DNA from: Sympetrum striolatum | Taxonomy: Eukaryota > Arthropoda > Insecta > Odonata > Libellulidae | NCBI GenBank assembly: GCA_947579665.1 | Contig: OX388349.1 | Coordinates: 21,174,459-21,238,458 of the forward strand | DNA length: 64,000 bases | Reading direction: 5' to 3' | Shown: piece after piece, positions 36,541-49,799 of the stretch | Layout: every line of letters starts with the position of its first letter | How positions within the stretch are numbered: position 1 is the stretch's first letter | Made by a program: the position numbers and the translations under genes | Notes under the pieces: generated by a model | Database searches by the model: none | The model's input: the letters and a program-made list of their open reading frames with translations, nothing else | Told to the model about the DNA's origin: nothing

Positions 36541-36860
36541 ACTCTCTCAAAGCGTGAATTCCAACAGCGATGGTCTCACTTGCGGAGTGCTTCACCAACA
36601 CGTGGTCTCAATCACTGTGAACACGCGCGCCGTGGGCCCGCCATTTTGAGGCCCTCCTGCAGCGACGAAGGGTTCCGAGACCGGAGAGTGGCCACCCACA
36701 GAGAGGCAGAAACAGCTGAGAGACGAGACGCGCATGTTTCGGGGGTGGGAGGAGAGCCGTGTTGTCTTTCCAAATGGCTCTTCGAATTAGCAACAACACA
36801 GCGACGAGCCAAGGAGCGCCTTTTTATAGGCTTTCTCTCCTTACCCCGACATTCGTAGTC
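36541..36860 (-). promoter_or_regulatory. GC-rich island with minus-strand TATA box (candidate promoter)
   Basis: A CpG-rich block of about 300 bp contains, on the minus strand, CCTATAAAAAGGCGC (complement of 36816-36830), a good TATA box match with GC-rich flanks. A start site would fall near 36797. A GCCATTTTG word (YY1/pho-like) lies at 36638-36646. No initiator matching TCAGT and no downstream exon were found, so the role is inferred only. Confidence 0.25.
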
Positions 36861-39800
36861 GGCTTTAAGTTGATCTTACGGAAGGGAACATGACGTTAAA
36901 GGTTTTTTACATGATTTAAATAATGTGTAAACAAGGCAATGTCATTGTCAATCTGTCTTAGCAACAGCCGCATTATAAGTGACTCCTAAGACTAACTTAT
37001 GATGCCAAAATGAAGGAAAGTGTAGTAAACAACAATTCAAATATTTTAAGCGTTAGTTTCACTCCTATTTCCATAGCCCTCATGTTTGATTTTTAACATC
37101 TGTACGGTTAATTACAAGGAAATAAGAAAAAAAAATTCTCATTTACCAACCCAATAAACAAAGAAAGAATATATACCCTATGGTGAGAAATATAGTAAAA
37201 TATGTCTAGAACCTTTTCGAGCTCAGTAAGTTATGGAAATTGATGATAGCCAGTGAATCAATCGAGTTAATAGACATTAGATAAATGAAGATTATTATTA
37301 AAAATGCGGATAAAATTACCGAAAATCGACGTTTGAATAATCAAAAAATCCGAAAAGAAAAAAAAACATTCGCAAAAATTGCAGCTACAATCCAACTAAA
37401 TTCCACCCTTAGATCTCTTTTAAACATTCGCTGATGCTACAGAATAACAGGAAAGAAACACTTCAAAAACATTACAATACTACTTGCGAATAGTGTCATC
37501 AACCAGCAAAAAAATCCAACTGCAAAATCGGAACACTTAGATTATATCTGTATCTCCATTGTTCAGTAAATATATCTTACTTCTGAAATACAGCCACATG
37601 GTTCCAAATTACAAACGAGAATTATCACCCTACCCAAATGATCATTTTTAGTACGTACATTCTATAGTGTCACATAAGGAAATCCACTTCCTAGTTCTCT
37701 CCACTTAGCTGACACAGACAGGTATTCTAAATACAACATTCACATCTTGAAGCCTTTACTATACGAAAACTAAGTCTTCTATTTACCTCTTCGATGCGAG
37801 TCATACGTTTCGATGTCCATCCTGAAGCTCCTCAAGCCCTCAGAACACGACCGCTGTTCCCCAAACATAGACACACACAGTACACCTTCCTCAGGGATCA
37901 GGTGCGCACAAACGAAGAAACCCTTAAATCCACAACAGCGCAAGAGTTCCGTCTAAGCATCAGCTGTTGCCAGTTGATACTCAGTTCCCAGCGGAACAAA
38001 CTTCGCAGCGAGCACTCCCGTTCATCCTCAATGACCGATTGCTACCAGCGACAGCTCTTCCCCTCTGCACTGCCTCGCTCCACCACACCGAATAATATAA
38101 GCATCCCCTTTCTCGATTTTTTACCATTTCCCTGACCCCCTCTCCCTTCCCCTACCAGCCTCTCCCGCGGTGAATTCGTCCCCTACCAATTTAACTTCCA
38201 TTCTACCACGAGGGCGCAAGGGTGACTGCGTTTGTGTACGGAGTCGATCCTTATCTCGGCTCGATTTAAGCACTGTTACGTGCCTTTGTGAGGCGCTGTA
38301 TGCACCCCGTGGATGCGGTAAAGAATGCTCATTGATGGGGTTTTTGGGCCGAAGAGGGTTATGCAATCGTGAGGAGAGTTTGCACCCCCTCGTTCTTCCT
38401 GCACTGGGGAAAATAATGGAGGTGAATATTCTTGATTTCTGATTGTGCGTTGATTAAAGAGGAAGGGGGTCACAAGTGTTCGTCAACGAATGGTGGGATT
38501 GTATGGGCTGCGTAAGATGTCATTTAACTTACGAACTTGAAGCGTTATCAAGAAAAAAGGATTCATCGGAGACATTAAATGAAGTACAAAGGGCATAATT
38601 TAAGGGAAGCACGAAAAAACTTGTGAAGCTAAAAATGATTTTGGTTTATTTTATGCGTGAGTTAAACGAATTTTAAACGCCATAACAAGCCACTGATTGT
38701 GTTTAATATGGAATAAGCATTGCATTTTCCTTGTATCATTTGCATGAGTTTTTGATACATTTCCTATTTACAGTAAAGCCCTCAAATTTATGGAGTAATG
38801 CCCGCTTCCAGTAATTTCCAAAAATCTTTAGAGTCGAAATTAAGATCCCTTGGATGTGTTAGAAATGATGAAGGTCCAAACTTACAATTACTGACCTCAC
38901 TGAGAAATATTTAGCAATGCATTAATTAATATCACAATTGATTGTGGATTACTTTTTAATATACTTTCCAAATACCACGAAAAAGAGCGCTGTGAAAAAA
39001 GAAAGGAACTTCTATAGCCTTTACGAAATCTTTGGTAAATTTAATATTTGTAATTTATCTCAATCATTAACGGAATACTGAGAATTAATGCTGGTTATTA
39101 AGCCTGTGTATAATTCATTTTTGTTATGCATCAGATCATAATACATGCATTCTGTAATGGTAACTCCTATAAATTGCAATATACATCTTTTTAAGGGTCT
39201 GAACAAAGAGGAATCCAGCAATCTGCAGATTTATTTACTTCTGCGATATTGATTATTGTTTAGATTGCATTTCAGGAAACACCAATATTGAAACTACCGA
39301 AAAAGAGTTACTTTTACCTACATATGAATAAGCGTCAAATGCGCTCGAGAACGAAAGACCGCCGAAATGCCCCATTTGACGAGTGACGCAAGCGCTGGTC
39401 AACCGAGGAGAGACGGCAGATGTCTCTGGTGTCGCGGCGTGGCACGCGGGACCCATTTCAGAAGTCTTTCTCGCTCACAATCCTCGACAATCAAGCGACC
39501 GCCGTTAACTTTTCAACCCTCCAATCAGCATCCACACACACAGGTTTCTCTCTTTTCAATCGGCGGTTTTTACGTCGCATGCTCCATTATCCTCCTATTC
39601 TTCCCGCCCCCTTCCATTCCCCCGGTGGTGGCACAACCTAAGATGGCATCTCTTTCGGCATACATTCCCACTCTTCCTTTCGATATCTCTATCCTCTTCC
39701 CAACGATTTCTATGCCCCATTTCGGTTCTTCCACATTGCTCCAATCCTTTCATTCAACTCCGCCTTACTTTCGCTGCCGTATCTTCCTTCCATTCAAAAG

Positions 39801-40002
39801 TACAGCATCTGCAATCACCAATGACTGAGTCCCTTCAGAATGGGTTCATTAAGGATTAGAAGGTGGACGTTGATTCCTAATAAATTGTGTGAGCTAAATT
39901 TTATGTCAACGATGAGATGCTTACCATAACATCTAAGAACCATTCTGCAGTAAAATATATTGGACCAAATCAATATCACCTCTTATATCAAGGACTCATG
40001 GA
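36861..40002. other. non-coding DNA with GC-richer patches
   Basis: Patches at 37800-38480 and 39350-39830 have overlapping anonymous frames of 65-153 codons on both strands, rich in Ser, Pro and Leu and lacking known motifs. The remainder is AT-rich. Confidence 0.5.
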
Positions 40003-40078
40003 TAGGCATGTGGGTAGCGCGTTAGCCATTGGTAAAATCGATCATGAATTCCATTTTTGGTGGGAGTTCATAGGTGCG
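40003..40078 (+). mobile_element. degenerate tRNA-like head
   Basis: TGTGGGTAGCGCGTTAGCC at 40009-40027 is a strong A-box/D-arm-like segment. GGGAGTTCATAGG at 40062-40074 is an imperfect B box. Probably a decayed SINE or tRNA pseudogene. Confidence 0.35.
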
Positions 40079-41097
40079 GAAGGGCCTTAGCTGTCGTAGC
40101 ACTTTTGAGAAAACTATTACTTCGAATTATCCACCCTAAGATATCACCTAAGAAAATATAAATTTGAAATAAATATTCTGTAGTAAATTATATTCTCTCA
40201 CGAAATCGTCATAAACTGCCTTGTAAAATCAGATAAAAATCATCAAAATTAGTTCTTTGGTAATTCTTAATATTTTACGCGGCATTTTACTTTGGAGAAT
40301 ACTAAGACTAATACTTTCAAACCAATACTATATTCTACTAGCTACATCCGATTGGAGTAGGCATACTTTTACGCACATATAAACGATAATTGATACTACA
40401 TCATAATGAGTTTAGAGGTACTAACCATAGGGTCTAACAATGATGAAGAGTAAGAAGGTGTAAACAATACCTACGCCAAGTTTATGGAAATTAAACCAAG
40501 CTGGTAATCAATAGACGTACACCACTCTGCACTTACTCGAGTCGATGGTGCCTTTCTGTGTTAAGTACAGCTAAAATAAGGCTTTCCTGAAGCACAACGC
40601 CCCTCACGGAAGCCTGTGACGGACATTACTCCGACCAAAATGAAAGCCAAACATGCAGGTCGGATATCACCGTCATCAATCTATATGAGGAATAATGAGA
40701 GGGGGTCGCCACCGAATTTCTAAACTGTCAAACTCGGTACACTTTCTTAGCACACTTTCCCCGTATGAGAGCCCCCCACTCTCCCTCTCCGACAAGCCCT
40801 TAATGGAAAAGGGACTCCCCGCAAACGCATTCACAGAAGCGTCCATTTGGGGCGTCCCTGGGGACTAAAGGGAGAGTGCGATGCCCGCGTGACGTATCCA
40901 ATCGCGCCTCCTAAAAGAAAGAGTCTGATTGAAAGTGGAGGAAAGTCACTGAGTCTGAAATCGCTCTTTTTTGGGAAAGAAAGATTTCTCGGATTTACTC
41001 ACTTTTCTTTCCGTAGTGAGTGACGCGGGAAGTAATAGATACAAGGGACAAGATTTTTTTGACCGAGAATAACAGAAGTGAAAAATGCTCTACTGAA
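40079..41097. other. non-coding DNA
   Basis: AT-rich, with a GC-richer part at 40700-40910. No gene or repeat recognised. Confidence 0.5.
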
Positions 41098-41160
41098 TCT
41101 ACTGGGACCGAATCCAGATCTTCCACTTTCCACTGAGTCATTCCGATATTTTCTACTACT
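41098..41160 (-). mobile_element. tRNA-derived SINE-like head (partial)
   Basis: On the minus strand, GACTCAGTGGAAAGTGGAAG is followed by ATCTGGATTCGGTCCCAGTA. The B box GGATTCGGTCC has one change from consensus. The words GTGGAAGA and CCCAGTA before and after the B box are shared with the 19.0 kb minus copy, so both belong to one SINE family. Confidence 0.5.
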
Positions 41161-44100
41161 CTCTACTACTTATACTAGGGTTTTTTTTAGCCACACGTTC
41201 AATCGTACAAAGATATTTTATTTCCTTGATTATTAAATGACTTATTCGTGCTAATTTTCTCGATTCCTACCAATTCTTCTTAAATGAACAAGATTGTTAG
41301 TATATTTTTCAGTTTTAGAGTAATTCTAGCTCTTATATTGCCATGAAATTCGTACAGATATGGATACAGAAAGAACTAAACCTATTTATGATTATTCATA
41401 TAAATATTATTAGACATTTTATTAGGCAAGGTTAGAATAGGCCTCTTTTCTAAGTATCATTAATTACGTCATTGTTTATTTTTGCATAGTACATATTTAT
41501 TATAAAACACGTATAATAAGAGAAGAGTATATGGAAAAGGAAAATTTTGGTTTTTGTGAAATACCTCCGCAACTTAAGGTTGATATTGAAATATTGATCT
41601 AATACAGGTTGAGGCTTGATAATAATATATTGGAATAAATTGGGGAAAAAATGGATAGCAATGGCTGGATTATTAGATTAGGGTTGGACTAGAGTTATTA
41701 GGGATTCACTCTAAAGGTAGTGTACAGGACGATTTAGGGAACTCTAAACTCTTCTAATCTTCAGATTTTCAATAAAAAATAATGACGAAATTAAAAACTT
41801 TCCTAAGTATCTACTTAAACCTCTATATTAGATATAAATCCGATAACTCCACCCGGGTAACTCATGATATCCCATAGTTCATCCTTCTTCGAGAAAAAAT
41901 CCCTTCCCAGAACCCCAGATTTCCAGCTTTCCTCCCCCTCCTCCACTTTCCTCCCCATTTTCCTTCCCATCATGCTCAGCACCAATTCCATCCTTTCGCC
42001 TCCTTAAAACCTTATTGTTTACTCGTCTCGGAGACCTAAATGACAGCATCTTCGGTAGAGAAACAAGAGTGAGGGCCCTTTAAGGGCAGAATGAATGGAA
42101 GGGAGCTTCTGTCGATAATGACGTGGGATAATATTGGCGTAGGTTATGGCTCGGCCGATTGAAAAAAGGGAGAAAGTGTTTGGGAGGTCGGAGAGCATGA
42201 AAAGTAAAAAAAGCCTATATGGTCTTCGAGGAATGAGTTTACGGAAGAGACCGTGCTCTCTCTGAAAGTTCGTTTGTTTGCGGTCATCTTACTCCGGCAA
42301 TTAACCCATTTGAGCGCTTTCCATTGTCTAGTTTCTCGAGACCACTCCCGACGCTAAAAAGCACTGAGATGCTCGCATGAGTCTACGCCACTAAGGAACT
42401 CTTACCATAAATCTTGAGCGGAGAACTTTGCTTTGAGAGCAAAAAGATTATTACCCCATTACCAACTACTCTTATCGATCCATTAGAGACTCTCTGGTTT
42501 ATAACACTTAAACCTTTTTCGAGGAACGAATACTTTATTAATAACCACGAAAATATCTGTAATAAACAACTGATTGTACGAGAATGACTTTCACTTTCAT
42601 ATATTTTCTTTATCATGATTATGCACAGACATACTAAACTAAACTTGAGTGATAGAACTTGAGTACAACTCGATCCTAATAAATTTTTATAAATTATAAT
42701 TGAAATGATTCGAATTGAGAGGTTAACTTTTGTTTTAAACTTACCACCAGAACAGAAGTTCTATTTACGCTTCTCAAGGGAGCACGGGAAGTGATGACTC
42801 ACCTATAAAAGAAAGAAAAATTGGTTAGAGAATGCTTTAACATAATTATACACAAAAATTGTGATAACCGATTTCCTTAAATGATTTTTACATACACAAA
42901 GGTACATCATACGATTTGCAAGTTATCAGTCGATTAATGTCTTACCTAGGTTTCAACAGATGTATCAAACGCTCAGACAATGAATATATTAATTCGAAAT
43001 GTCAAAAGGAAATAGACGGAGTCTCGGTAACTGAGTGATTAAAACCATAATGATATTAGAGAAATTATAGCAAATAGAGAACACATTGCTCATAAAATAT
43101 AAGCGACCATAATATAATAACAAAATTGCGACATAATACGACATTTTATGTTCAAAATCTTTTACGATTTAGTAAGTATAATACATTTCCTTCAAAATTC
43201 CCTCGGGAAACGAGAAAATTACTCTATTCAGATATCAAAGGATGAAAGGGAACGGAATCTGCACCTTGTTTTCCCCTTAAAACGGGAGTGCCACAAGGCT
43301 CCGTCCTCGCGCCGCCTCATTCAAATCCTAGGCCCATAATTCATTCCATCCACGGGTGGGAATCCGATACACCGCGACCAACTTATCGAAGGAATGCTGG
43401 GCACGTACCCCGAGTCGAGAGATGGATGGGAGAGAAATAAGTACGAAAGAGAAAGAATAAAACGCGAAAGTAGCAGAAGACGTCGGGAGACGTCTTGAAA
43501 GCACACTGCGTCGGAATGGCTTTGTGGGGGGAGAGACAATAGACTAATGGAAGGCCACGAGCAATTTGGTGAATCAATAACACCGGTCTCGTGTTTCCAG
43601 AGAAGAGAGACCCCTGTCCACTCCCCCCGCGTCACGCCCCCGCACCATCTCGGACTTCCTCCGATGAGTCTGACAGGCCGAGACCCAAACCACTCTAGCG
43701 CTCTCTCCTTCTCCTAGCAAAGCTCACAAACGCACACTGAGTGCTTTTTACCCTCCGCCGCCCAATCTCTATCCACTTCCTGCCAAAAATGTCTCGGACC
43801 CATATTCCCCACTCTTTTGTCGGAGTGCGCCTGATGTTTTCGGCTTATGGCTCTCTCGCTATTAAAGAGTCGATTTTATACTTTTCCTGGGAATCGAAAT
43901 CCGAGAAATCGGATATCTCTTAATGAGACTCTGAGATTTGATCATGCCTGGATTTAAAATATGTGTAGGTCAATAAGACCAATATATATATAAATCTATG
44001 TATTGTGAATCAAAACATAAACAGATGATTATACTTAGGTCATCATAAAGAATGACATTCAATACGTCCATTAGTGAAAATCGATTGCTAGAAAATTCTC

Positions 44101-44740
44101 TCCCAATTTATTTTAATGGGGTCTATTGGATAAGTTATTATTATCAATTGTAGCTAAGAATAATAGAGAAATAATGGCACAAATTTACCCCTTATCCGGC
44201 ATAAAATTGTGCTATTTTTTCTATTACGTAAACTAACCATCAAGTCAAGGCCGAAATTATGGACTTTTGAAGCAAAGAATCTTTTATTTAAGAAAATTAC
44301 GGTCTTATTATCCTTTATATTACTTCTAAATTTGTCAATTCAGGATATAAACTATTAAAATACTCCCTTTTCTTTTGAGCTAGTGAACAATTTTGAAGGT
44401 TTATTTCTTGTTTTCACGGCCTACAGTTAGGAGTTTGTGACATGAAATAGAATATGGAAGCAACTAAGTAAACTGGTAAACACGAAATTTGTAAAATTGA
44501 TTGTAAAAGTATATAATCTTATTCAATATAGAAATCTCAAGGACTGTAATTAATTTCATCATTAAAACGTTCTTTGTCTTAAACACCTAGGTATTTTCTC
44601 TTTACTGCTTGCTCATTTAAGGCCTCAACTTCCAATTTCCTCAACCTTTCATTCTAAAGAGTTTCTAGGAAAAGCTGTGAGTGCTACTATTCCTCAAAAA
44701 GGCGTCTAATTGGCCGACGATCTGATAAAAGCCCATCCCA
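41161..44740. other. non-coding DNA
   Basis: AT-rich apart from GC-richer zones at 41.87-42.4 and 43.2-43.9 kb. The latter has overlapping frames of 60-104 codons on both strands with no domain. A single A-box-like word near 43.03 kb lacks a B box. Confidence 0.5.
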
Positions 44741-44754
44741 GCTACAACTGCACC

Positions 44755-44800
44755 TTACAGTTATAAAAGGAATAATCCTTTCTTCCTCTGGGCTCAACAT
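44755..44800 (+). promoter_or_regulatory. possible TATA/Inr core promoter
   Basis: TATAAAAGG at 44762-44770 is an excellent TATA box. CTCAACATT, initiator-like, places an A at 44796, 34 bp after the first T. AAAGGAATAATCCTTT at 44766-44781 is a perfect palindrome overlapping the box. No downstream coding exon is seen, so the match may be chance. Confidence 0.2.
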
Positions 44801-45430
44801 TCACCAGGAATAGGAGCCTAAATATATTTACCCTCGCATTTCGAGGGAGATTTTCTTGAATCGGTGGCCCCGGGCAAGGATTTAATTAATCATCTTCTAA
44901 GAATTCCTTTCCCGGAGGAAAATTACCGCTTGATCCATTGAGTTGAAGAAATTAGTTTGGGAAAAAAGTGAAGAGCCATCCGGAGAATCTCAAATCATTG
45001 GAGCATTTAATTAGGCATTCGCAACAGACGCTTGAATAATGATGATGAATAATTAAGCAACGGAATCCTTTCATTAAAATTTCATTGCGGATTATAATTT
45101 TCTCTGAGTAGCCAATTCTGGAAAGAGAGAGCCGTTGTAGGCATTAGCCTGAAGAGTTCATCTGAGTTACTCTGCCTTTAGTGAACCATTGTGAAAACAT
45201 TCCCAATAATTTATCTAGGAAGTAAAGTAATAATATTGCTTTACTTTTCGACGTGTTTCCTTTCGCGATCAGGTAATATAAATCCATTCTCTTCCACATA
45301 ATCAACTCAACCCCTATTGCTATAGAAAATGATTCATTGGGTTAAACTATCTGAAAACTGCTTTAATTAGTCTTTAAGCCCTTTTCCCTATTAACGCGGT
45401 GCAAGTAAATTAAAATAGGATAATTAAATT
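44801..45430. other. AT-rich non-coding DNA
   Basis: Nothing recognised. Confidence 0.45.
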
Positions 45431-45650
45431 AATATTCATTCACCAGGTTCAAGTGGTGATTACGTATTTCCTGAATCACCTCTACATCATTGTAATACCA
45501 ATGATATTATTTATCTACAATTTTTACTACTCTAATTTCCAAAGAAAGATGTAATATTGATATACATTTACCAGTTTCAAGAATCAGGCTGAGCGTTCAA
45601 GGTGATTTTTCTGGATCACCTTTACATCTCTTTAACACCAATTACCACGT
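45431..45650. repeat. diverged tandem duplication, about 130 bp apart
   Basis: Copy 1 (45431-45510) and copy 2 (45553-45645) share in order AATATT, a CCAG-TTCAAG word, a GGTGATT word, TGAATCACC or TGGATCACC, TACATC, and ACACCAAT or ATACCAAT. Copy 2 carries about 19 extra bases after TTCAAG. This indicates an old local duplication. Confidence 0.55.
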
Positions 45651-47781
45651 TAATACTAATTTAGCTACCCAGAAACGATATTCTCATTGTGAACAACCAT
45701 GCATTCAAAAAATCTAATTTCATTGAAAAATCGTACCCAATGCATCGAGACAAACTATTACATCTCTTCTACAAATTTACGCGTTTTTTAATATTATTTA
45801 TCACAAAAGCAATGCAAAACTAAGTACTAAGTACTTTTACGTACATCAACATTACTTCATCATAGGAGCAATACGCAAGCCATACACCTGTACGCAACGA
45901 TACTACCGTAACAATGACTGTTCTAGTAGGAAACGTAGGATATAAACATAAGCGAACCAGCATTTTCATGTTGGGAAGGATAAATGCCAGGGATATCGTA
46001 TGGAGAGGCAGGTCGACATCGTGCAAGCAATACCCTCTTGAGAGGGATGAGTATTCTAAAATCTTTCCGAAAACCCTTTTTCCCAGAAGAATGCCCACAC
46101 TTGAGATGGAGCATCCATCGGGTCTTCCCCAACCGGAACCCATTTCCCATTCCCTCTTTCCCATTATCCCCAAACTTCGGACCGGCTAACCTCCGGTTCC
46201 CCCACACCCCTAACGGAGTGGATCATGCTTCTCCCTCTTCCGCGAACGACCTGCTCCGAATCAGGGGGGCCAAAAGAAAACAACGGAAAGAATGCAAACA
46301 TCGCAACAACTGATCGAATGAGTGATCAGAATTGTTGTCATCAATCGCAATGGATTTTGAATTCACTACAACTTTTACTCTGTAAAGAATACAAAGCCTA
46401 AATATTATTACAGATAAGTTTTGAACTGTTGTCTAAGTTATCGGTCCTTCATATATTTGTTAAAATATATACAAATACTTAAATTTTAAATGGTTGTAAG
46501 TATCGCTATATTTTCCAGCTTACTTTACTAAGTACATCAACTTGTTTTTTTTACCTCTTATACCTTCTTTAATACTTATATCATCAAACAAGCGATATGC
46601 GAAGAGATCTTACAACCATAAATGAGGAAAACAAGTGTAAATTACCCACTGGGCAACTTCAATGACGACATTGTACCGACAAATCTAGAATTTAAAGCCC
46701 GTAAGGTAAACTTCACTAGAAATCTGAGACCACTAAATATGAAATTAATCAATTAAATAAACGCACTGAAGATATTGTGTCTCCTAAAAACCATCCTAAA
46801 ATAAAAACACTTTGTAATATCCATAATAAACATTTAAGTCAACCGGTCTTTAAATGAATTGATATCCTCAGGTGAAATATTCAGAGAAATATACATTGTA
46901 GAAATTACGGAGCGTTTTATTTTAACATGGCTTCTTAGAAATTCCACCGAGTAACAATATACTATATTCATTTTGTCCCCTAATTCAAACGAGAACTCCT
47001 CTGCCGTAGTATTCGGATGCCTTAAAGCACATAGAACCTTCAATTAAGATATTATATTTAATTCGTTATATCTGAGGAGATGGTGAAGCAACTAATTAAA
47101 TAACAAATAAATTTTGAATGCTAGCATAATTCAATAGGAATCAACGCATCTAGTTAAAACAAAGTTTCCTAATTCAAAAGAGAACTTTTAGATGGTGCGT
47201 GTAAGACCCCGATACCTTTCCAACACCGCCAAGTTGGCCCCCCTGTTTCTCCTCCCCCCGGAAGGAGACCCGCGCGAAGAATCGGCCCACGCAACCCCTT
47301 ACGATGCGGCAAGTCAATTTCACGCCAATATGGAGTCGGGTTTGCTCTTTTCGAATCTTCCCATTCGATCCCCCTCGCCGGGATTAAACGCCTCTGAGAA
47401 ATTACTTTTTCCTCTCCCGTGCCTTTTTATTTCCCTACGCGGTCATTCTCACCTTCGGACGATCAAACCGCGGCAGGAGATAGACGCAGCGTTCCTTTTT
47501 CCGGGAAAAGGAGATGAATTATTCGATTAAACCGGCCTCTTTTGGCGGGAATTGAACGCTTCCTTGGCGGGGTTCCTCTTTGTCCTCTTTCGTGGAAAGC
47601 ACTTGGGTGGGTTTACTACTAGGGAAGGGTTTTTAGGAGATGATATTCGAGGTAATATTTGAATGAGGACATATTTTCTCGTTGTGCAACATTTTAAATA
47701 CTTCTTGTCACATAACTTGCATACTTTTACATGCTAAATAAAATCAATTGACGAAGCTGTCACTGTGTGGAACTCCATAAC
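45651..47781. other. non-coding DNA with CpG-richer islands
   Basis: 45.85-46.31 kb has four overlapping frames of 91-117 codons on both strands. 47.19-47.60 kb is CpG-rich with one 112-codon frame. None has recognisable content, and the mutual overlap argues against all of them. Confidence 0.5.
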
Positions 47782-47873
47782 GTTAGTAAGGAAAATAACA
47801 CTTTATCTTAGTTCCACATGATAAGTGTATTTATCATGTGGAACTAAGACAAAGTATTATTTTCCTTACTAAC
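47782..47873. repeat. 43-bp-arm palindrome (MITE-like hairpin)
   Basis: Arms 47782-47824 and 47831-47873 pair with two mismatches around a 6-nt loop (GTGTAT). The mismatches are C/T and A/G transitions, as expected of mutation after a perfect palindrome arose. No TA or TTAA duplication is evident. A transcript would form a pre-miRNA-length hairpin of about 92 nt. A 64-codon frame starting inside the right arm is rejected. Confidence 0.85.
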
Positions 47874-49320
47874 CTTTTATATGCTGTTTCGAAAATATAT
47901 ATCATTAAATTGTTCACGGAATTACTGGGACAGGTATTCCTTGATGGAATAAATACAGTTAATATATTATATTCGGAGAATATTTATCCATTATTGTTCC
48001 AATATTCTGCTTTAAAAGTATCTGACGAATAAATATTGGAGGTAATGTTTTCGTATTTCATATTTTCACCTAAGTCAAATGGTTTATTTAGTAAAAGAAT
48101 ACATAAGGAGAGGATTAAGAACACGTGATATAAAAAGGATCTTTTGTCATGCACTTCAATTAATTACGTCACTAGGTTAAAATATAGCAGATTATCAATT
48201 TCAGATGTTATACCGGCCTATAATAATCAGGCGCAATTATACTCGGATAGGGACTTCCCGTGTATCATTCATCATACAAGTGTAAAGACTCGAAATTTCG
48301 GCTCTTTCCTACAACTGTATTTTTCCTTTGAAGAAATCCTTATATTAGCCTTTCCATTCCACGAATAAAATGGATGACGCACTATGTATATTACTAATAG
48401 AAATTCAATCCTAAATATTATTACTGTTGCTTTTCTGCATTGAATTTATGAAAAAACAACCACTAACGCACGAGACTGAACAGAGCCCCATTCTGATAGA
48501 ACCTTCCCCGACGTAAAGTTCTCTTAAAAATTAGCCGTTTCTCCCTAAATTTCAATCTGAGAAAGCCATTATTCATTCGGGAGAGAGGCGAACGAATTAC
48601 CTCCCGAATCGACTAATTTCCAGACTCTTGGGAGGGCCGGAGAAATTAAAAAGGAAGCCGATCGATGGGGAAATGTCGCCGAGACGCGTAAAAATCCCCT
48701 CCGCCCCCGCAAAAAACCGACGTTAATTATCACGAGCGATTTCCGCCGGAGGACTTCGCGCCCAGCGTCGCCACCGGAGAAAAAAGCAACTAGGAAAGAA
48801 AACAGTCGAAGGCGACGGGGCGCGGATCGCTCCAATTGAGGCTTTTTTATCGCTTGACATTCGCGACGACAAAGCAGGTGGGGCCGTAAAGATGAAAAAA
48901 GGAGCGGAAAGAGGGGGTGGAGAAAAAATAAGGGATTCGAGAAAAGAAAGGGTGAAAAAAAATCCGAAATTTCCGAAGGTATCCGTAAATAGCGCGGGAA
49001 ATGCTACGGCATTTTCGGGAGAAGAGAAAGGGACCGTTATTTCGGAAAACAAACAAAAGCGAGCCGAAAAAAGAAGCACAAAAGAAGCCGAAAATGATAA
49101 CAAAAGAAAGCCGAAGAGGAAAAACAAAAGAGTCGAGAAAATGTGGCCGAAAATATACTAACTAGTATATCATCGGCCATGGTTGGTTAGTTTATGATTA
49201 GTCCACTTAATAAGTGATTAGTTCGCTTACAATATGATTCCGCTAAGTTCGTGAAAATTTCTCTTAGTTTATAATAAGTATGCTTATATTCGGATGGTTC
49301 CGCTTTGTAATTGATTAGTT
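47874..49320. other. non-coding DNA with GC-rich block
   Basis: 48.58-49.15 kb is GC-richer and A/G-biased. It yields an 89-codon Lys/Arg/Glu-rich plus-strand frame (48892-49161) and overlapping Phe/Ser/Leu-rich minus frames, all compositional. TGATTAGTyCrCTTA-like words recur near 49.2 kb. Confidence 0.45.
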
Positions 49321-49745
49321 CGAACAACATGAAGACTAAATTAAATTCGAAAACTTAGCAGAAATTTATTTATTGAAGGAATATAAAAGCTCAAATTAAA
49401 CAAATTAGTGGAGAAAATATGGCTGAAGATGGGGATCAAAATGGAGGCTAAAATAAATTCGAAGATTGAACGAAAAAATAGAACTACACAAATATTGTCA
49501 ATCGTAACTTTTTTATAAAAACAACAAATAGTGGAACTATAGTTCATCTAGTGGATATATAGTGAATACTTAGGAATAAGTCCTTGTTTTATCTTTTAAC
49601 TTTTTCATTGAAATATTTTTGAAAACATTGGAATTGAAGGAATAAAAAGTTGTAAATTAAATTCAAGTGTCAAAAGAATAGGACCGACAATGGGAAACAA
49701 AATGGCGACTAAAATAACATCGAAAACAAAACGAAAAAATTTGAA
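49321..49745. repeat. three-copy diverged direct repeat
   Basis: Segments near 49331, 49444 and 49703 share GrmGrCTAAAwTAAmwTCGAA followed by A-rich sequence ending GAAAWWWT. The second and third copies extend upstream in parallel (TTGAAGGAAT-A-AAAAG, AAATTAAA, GAyrrkGGrAwCAAAATGG), giving about 109-bp units at 49371-49479 and 49631-49740. Spacing of 113 and 259 bp suggests one lost unit. Confidence 0.55.
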
Positions 49746-49799
49746 ATTGAAGTTATAAAAACCTGCGTGGAATTCGGGAAACGAGTTAAGATTGTTTTC

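Noticed and set aside
42990..43070. A-box-like GGTAACTGAGTGATTAAAACC region
   Set aside because: No B box follows; likely chance.
48892..49161. Lys/Arg-rich 89-codon frame
   Set aside because: Reflects A/G composition; three Phe/Leu-rich frames overlap on the other strand and no motif is recognisable.
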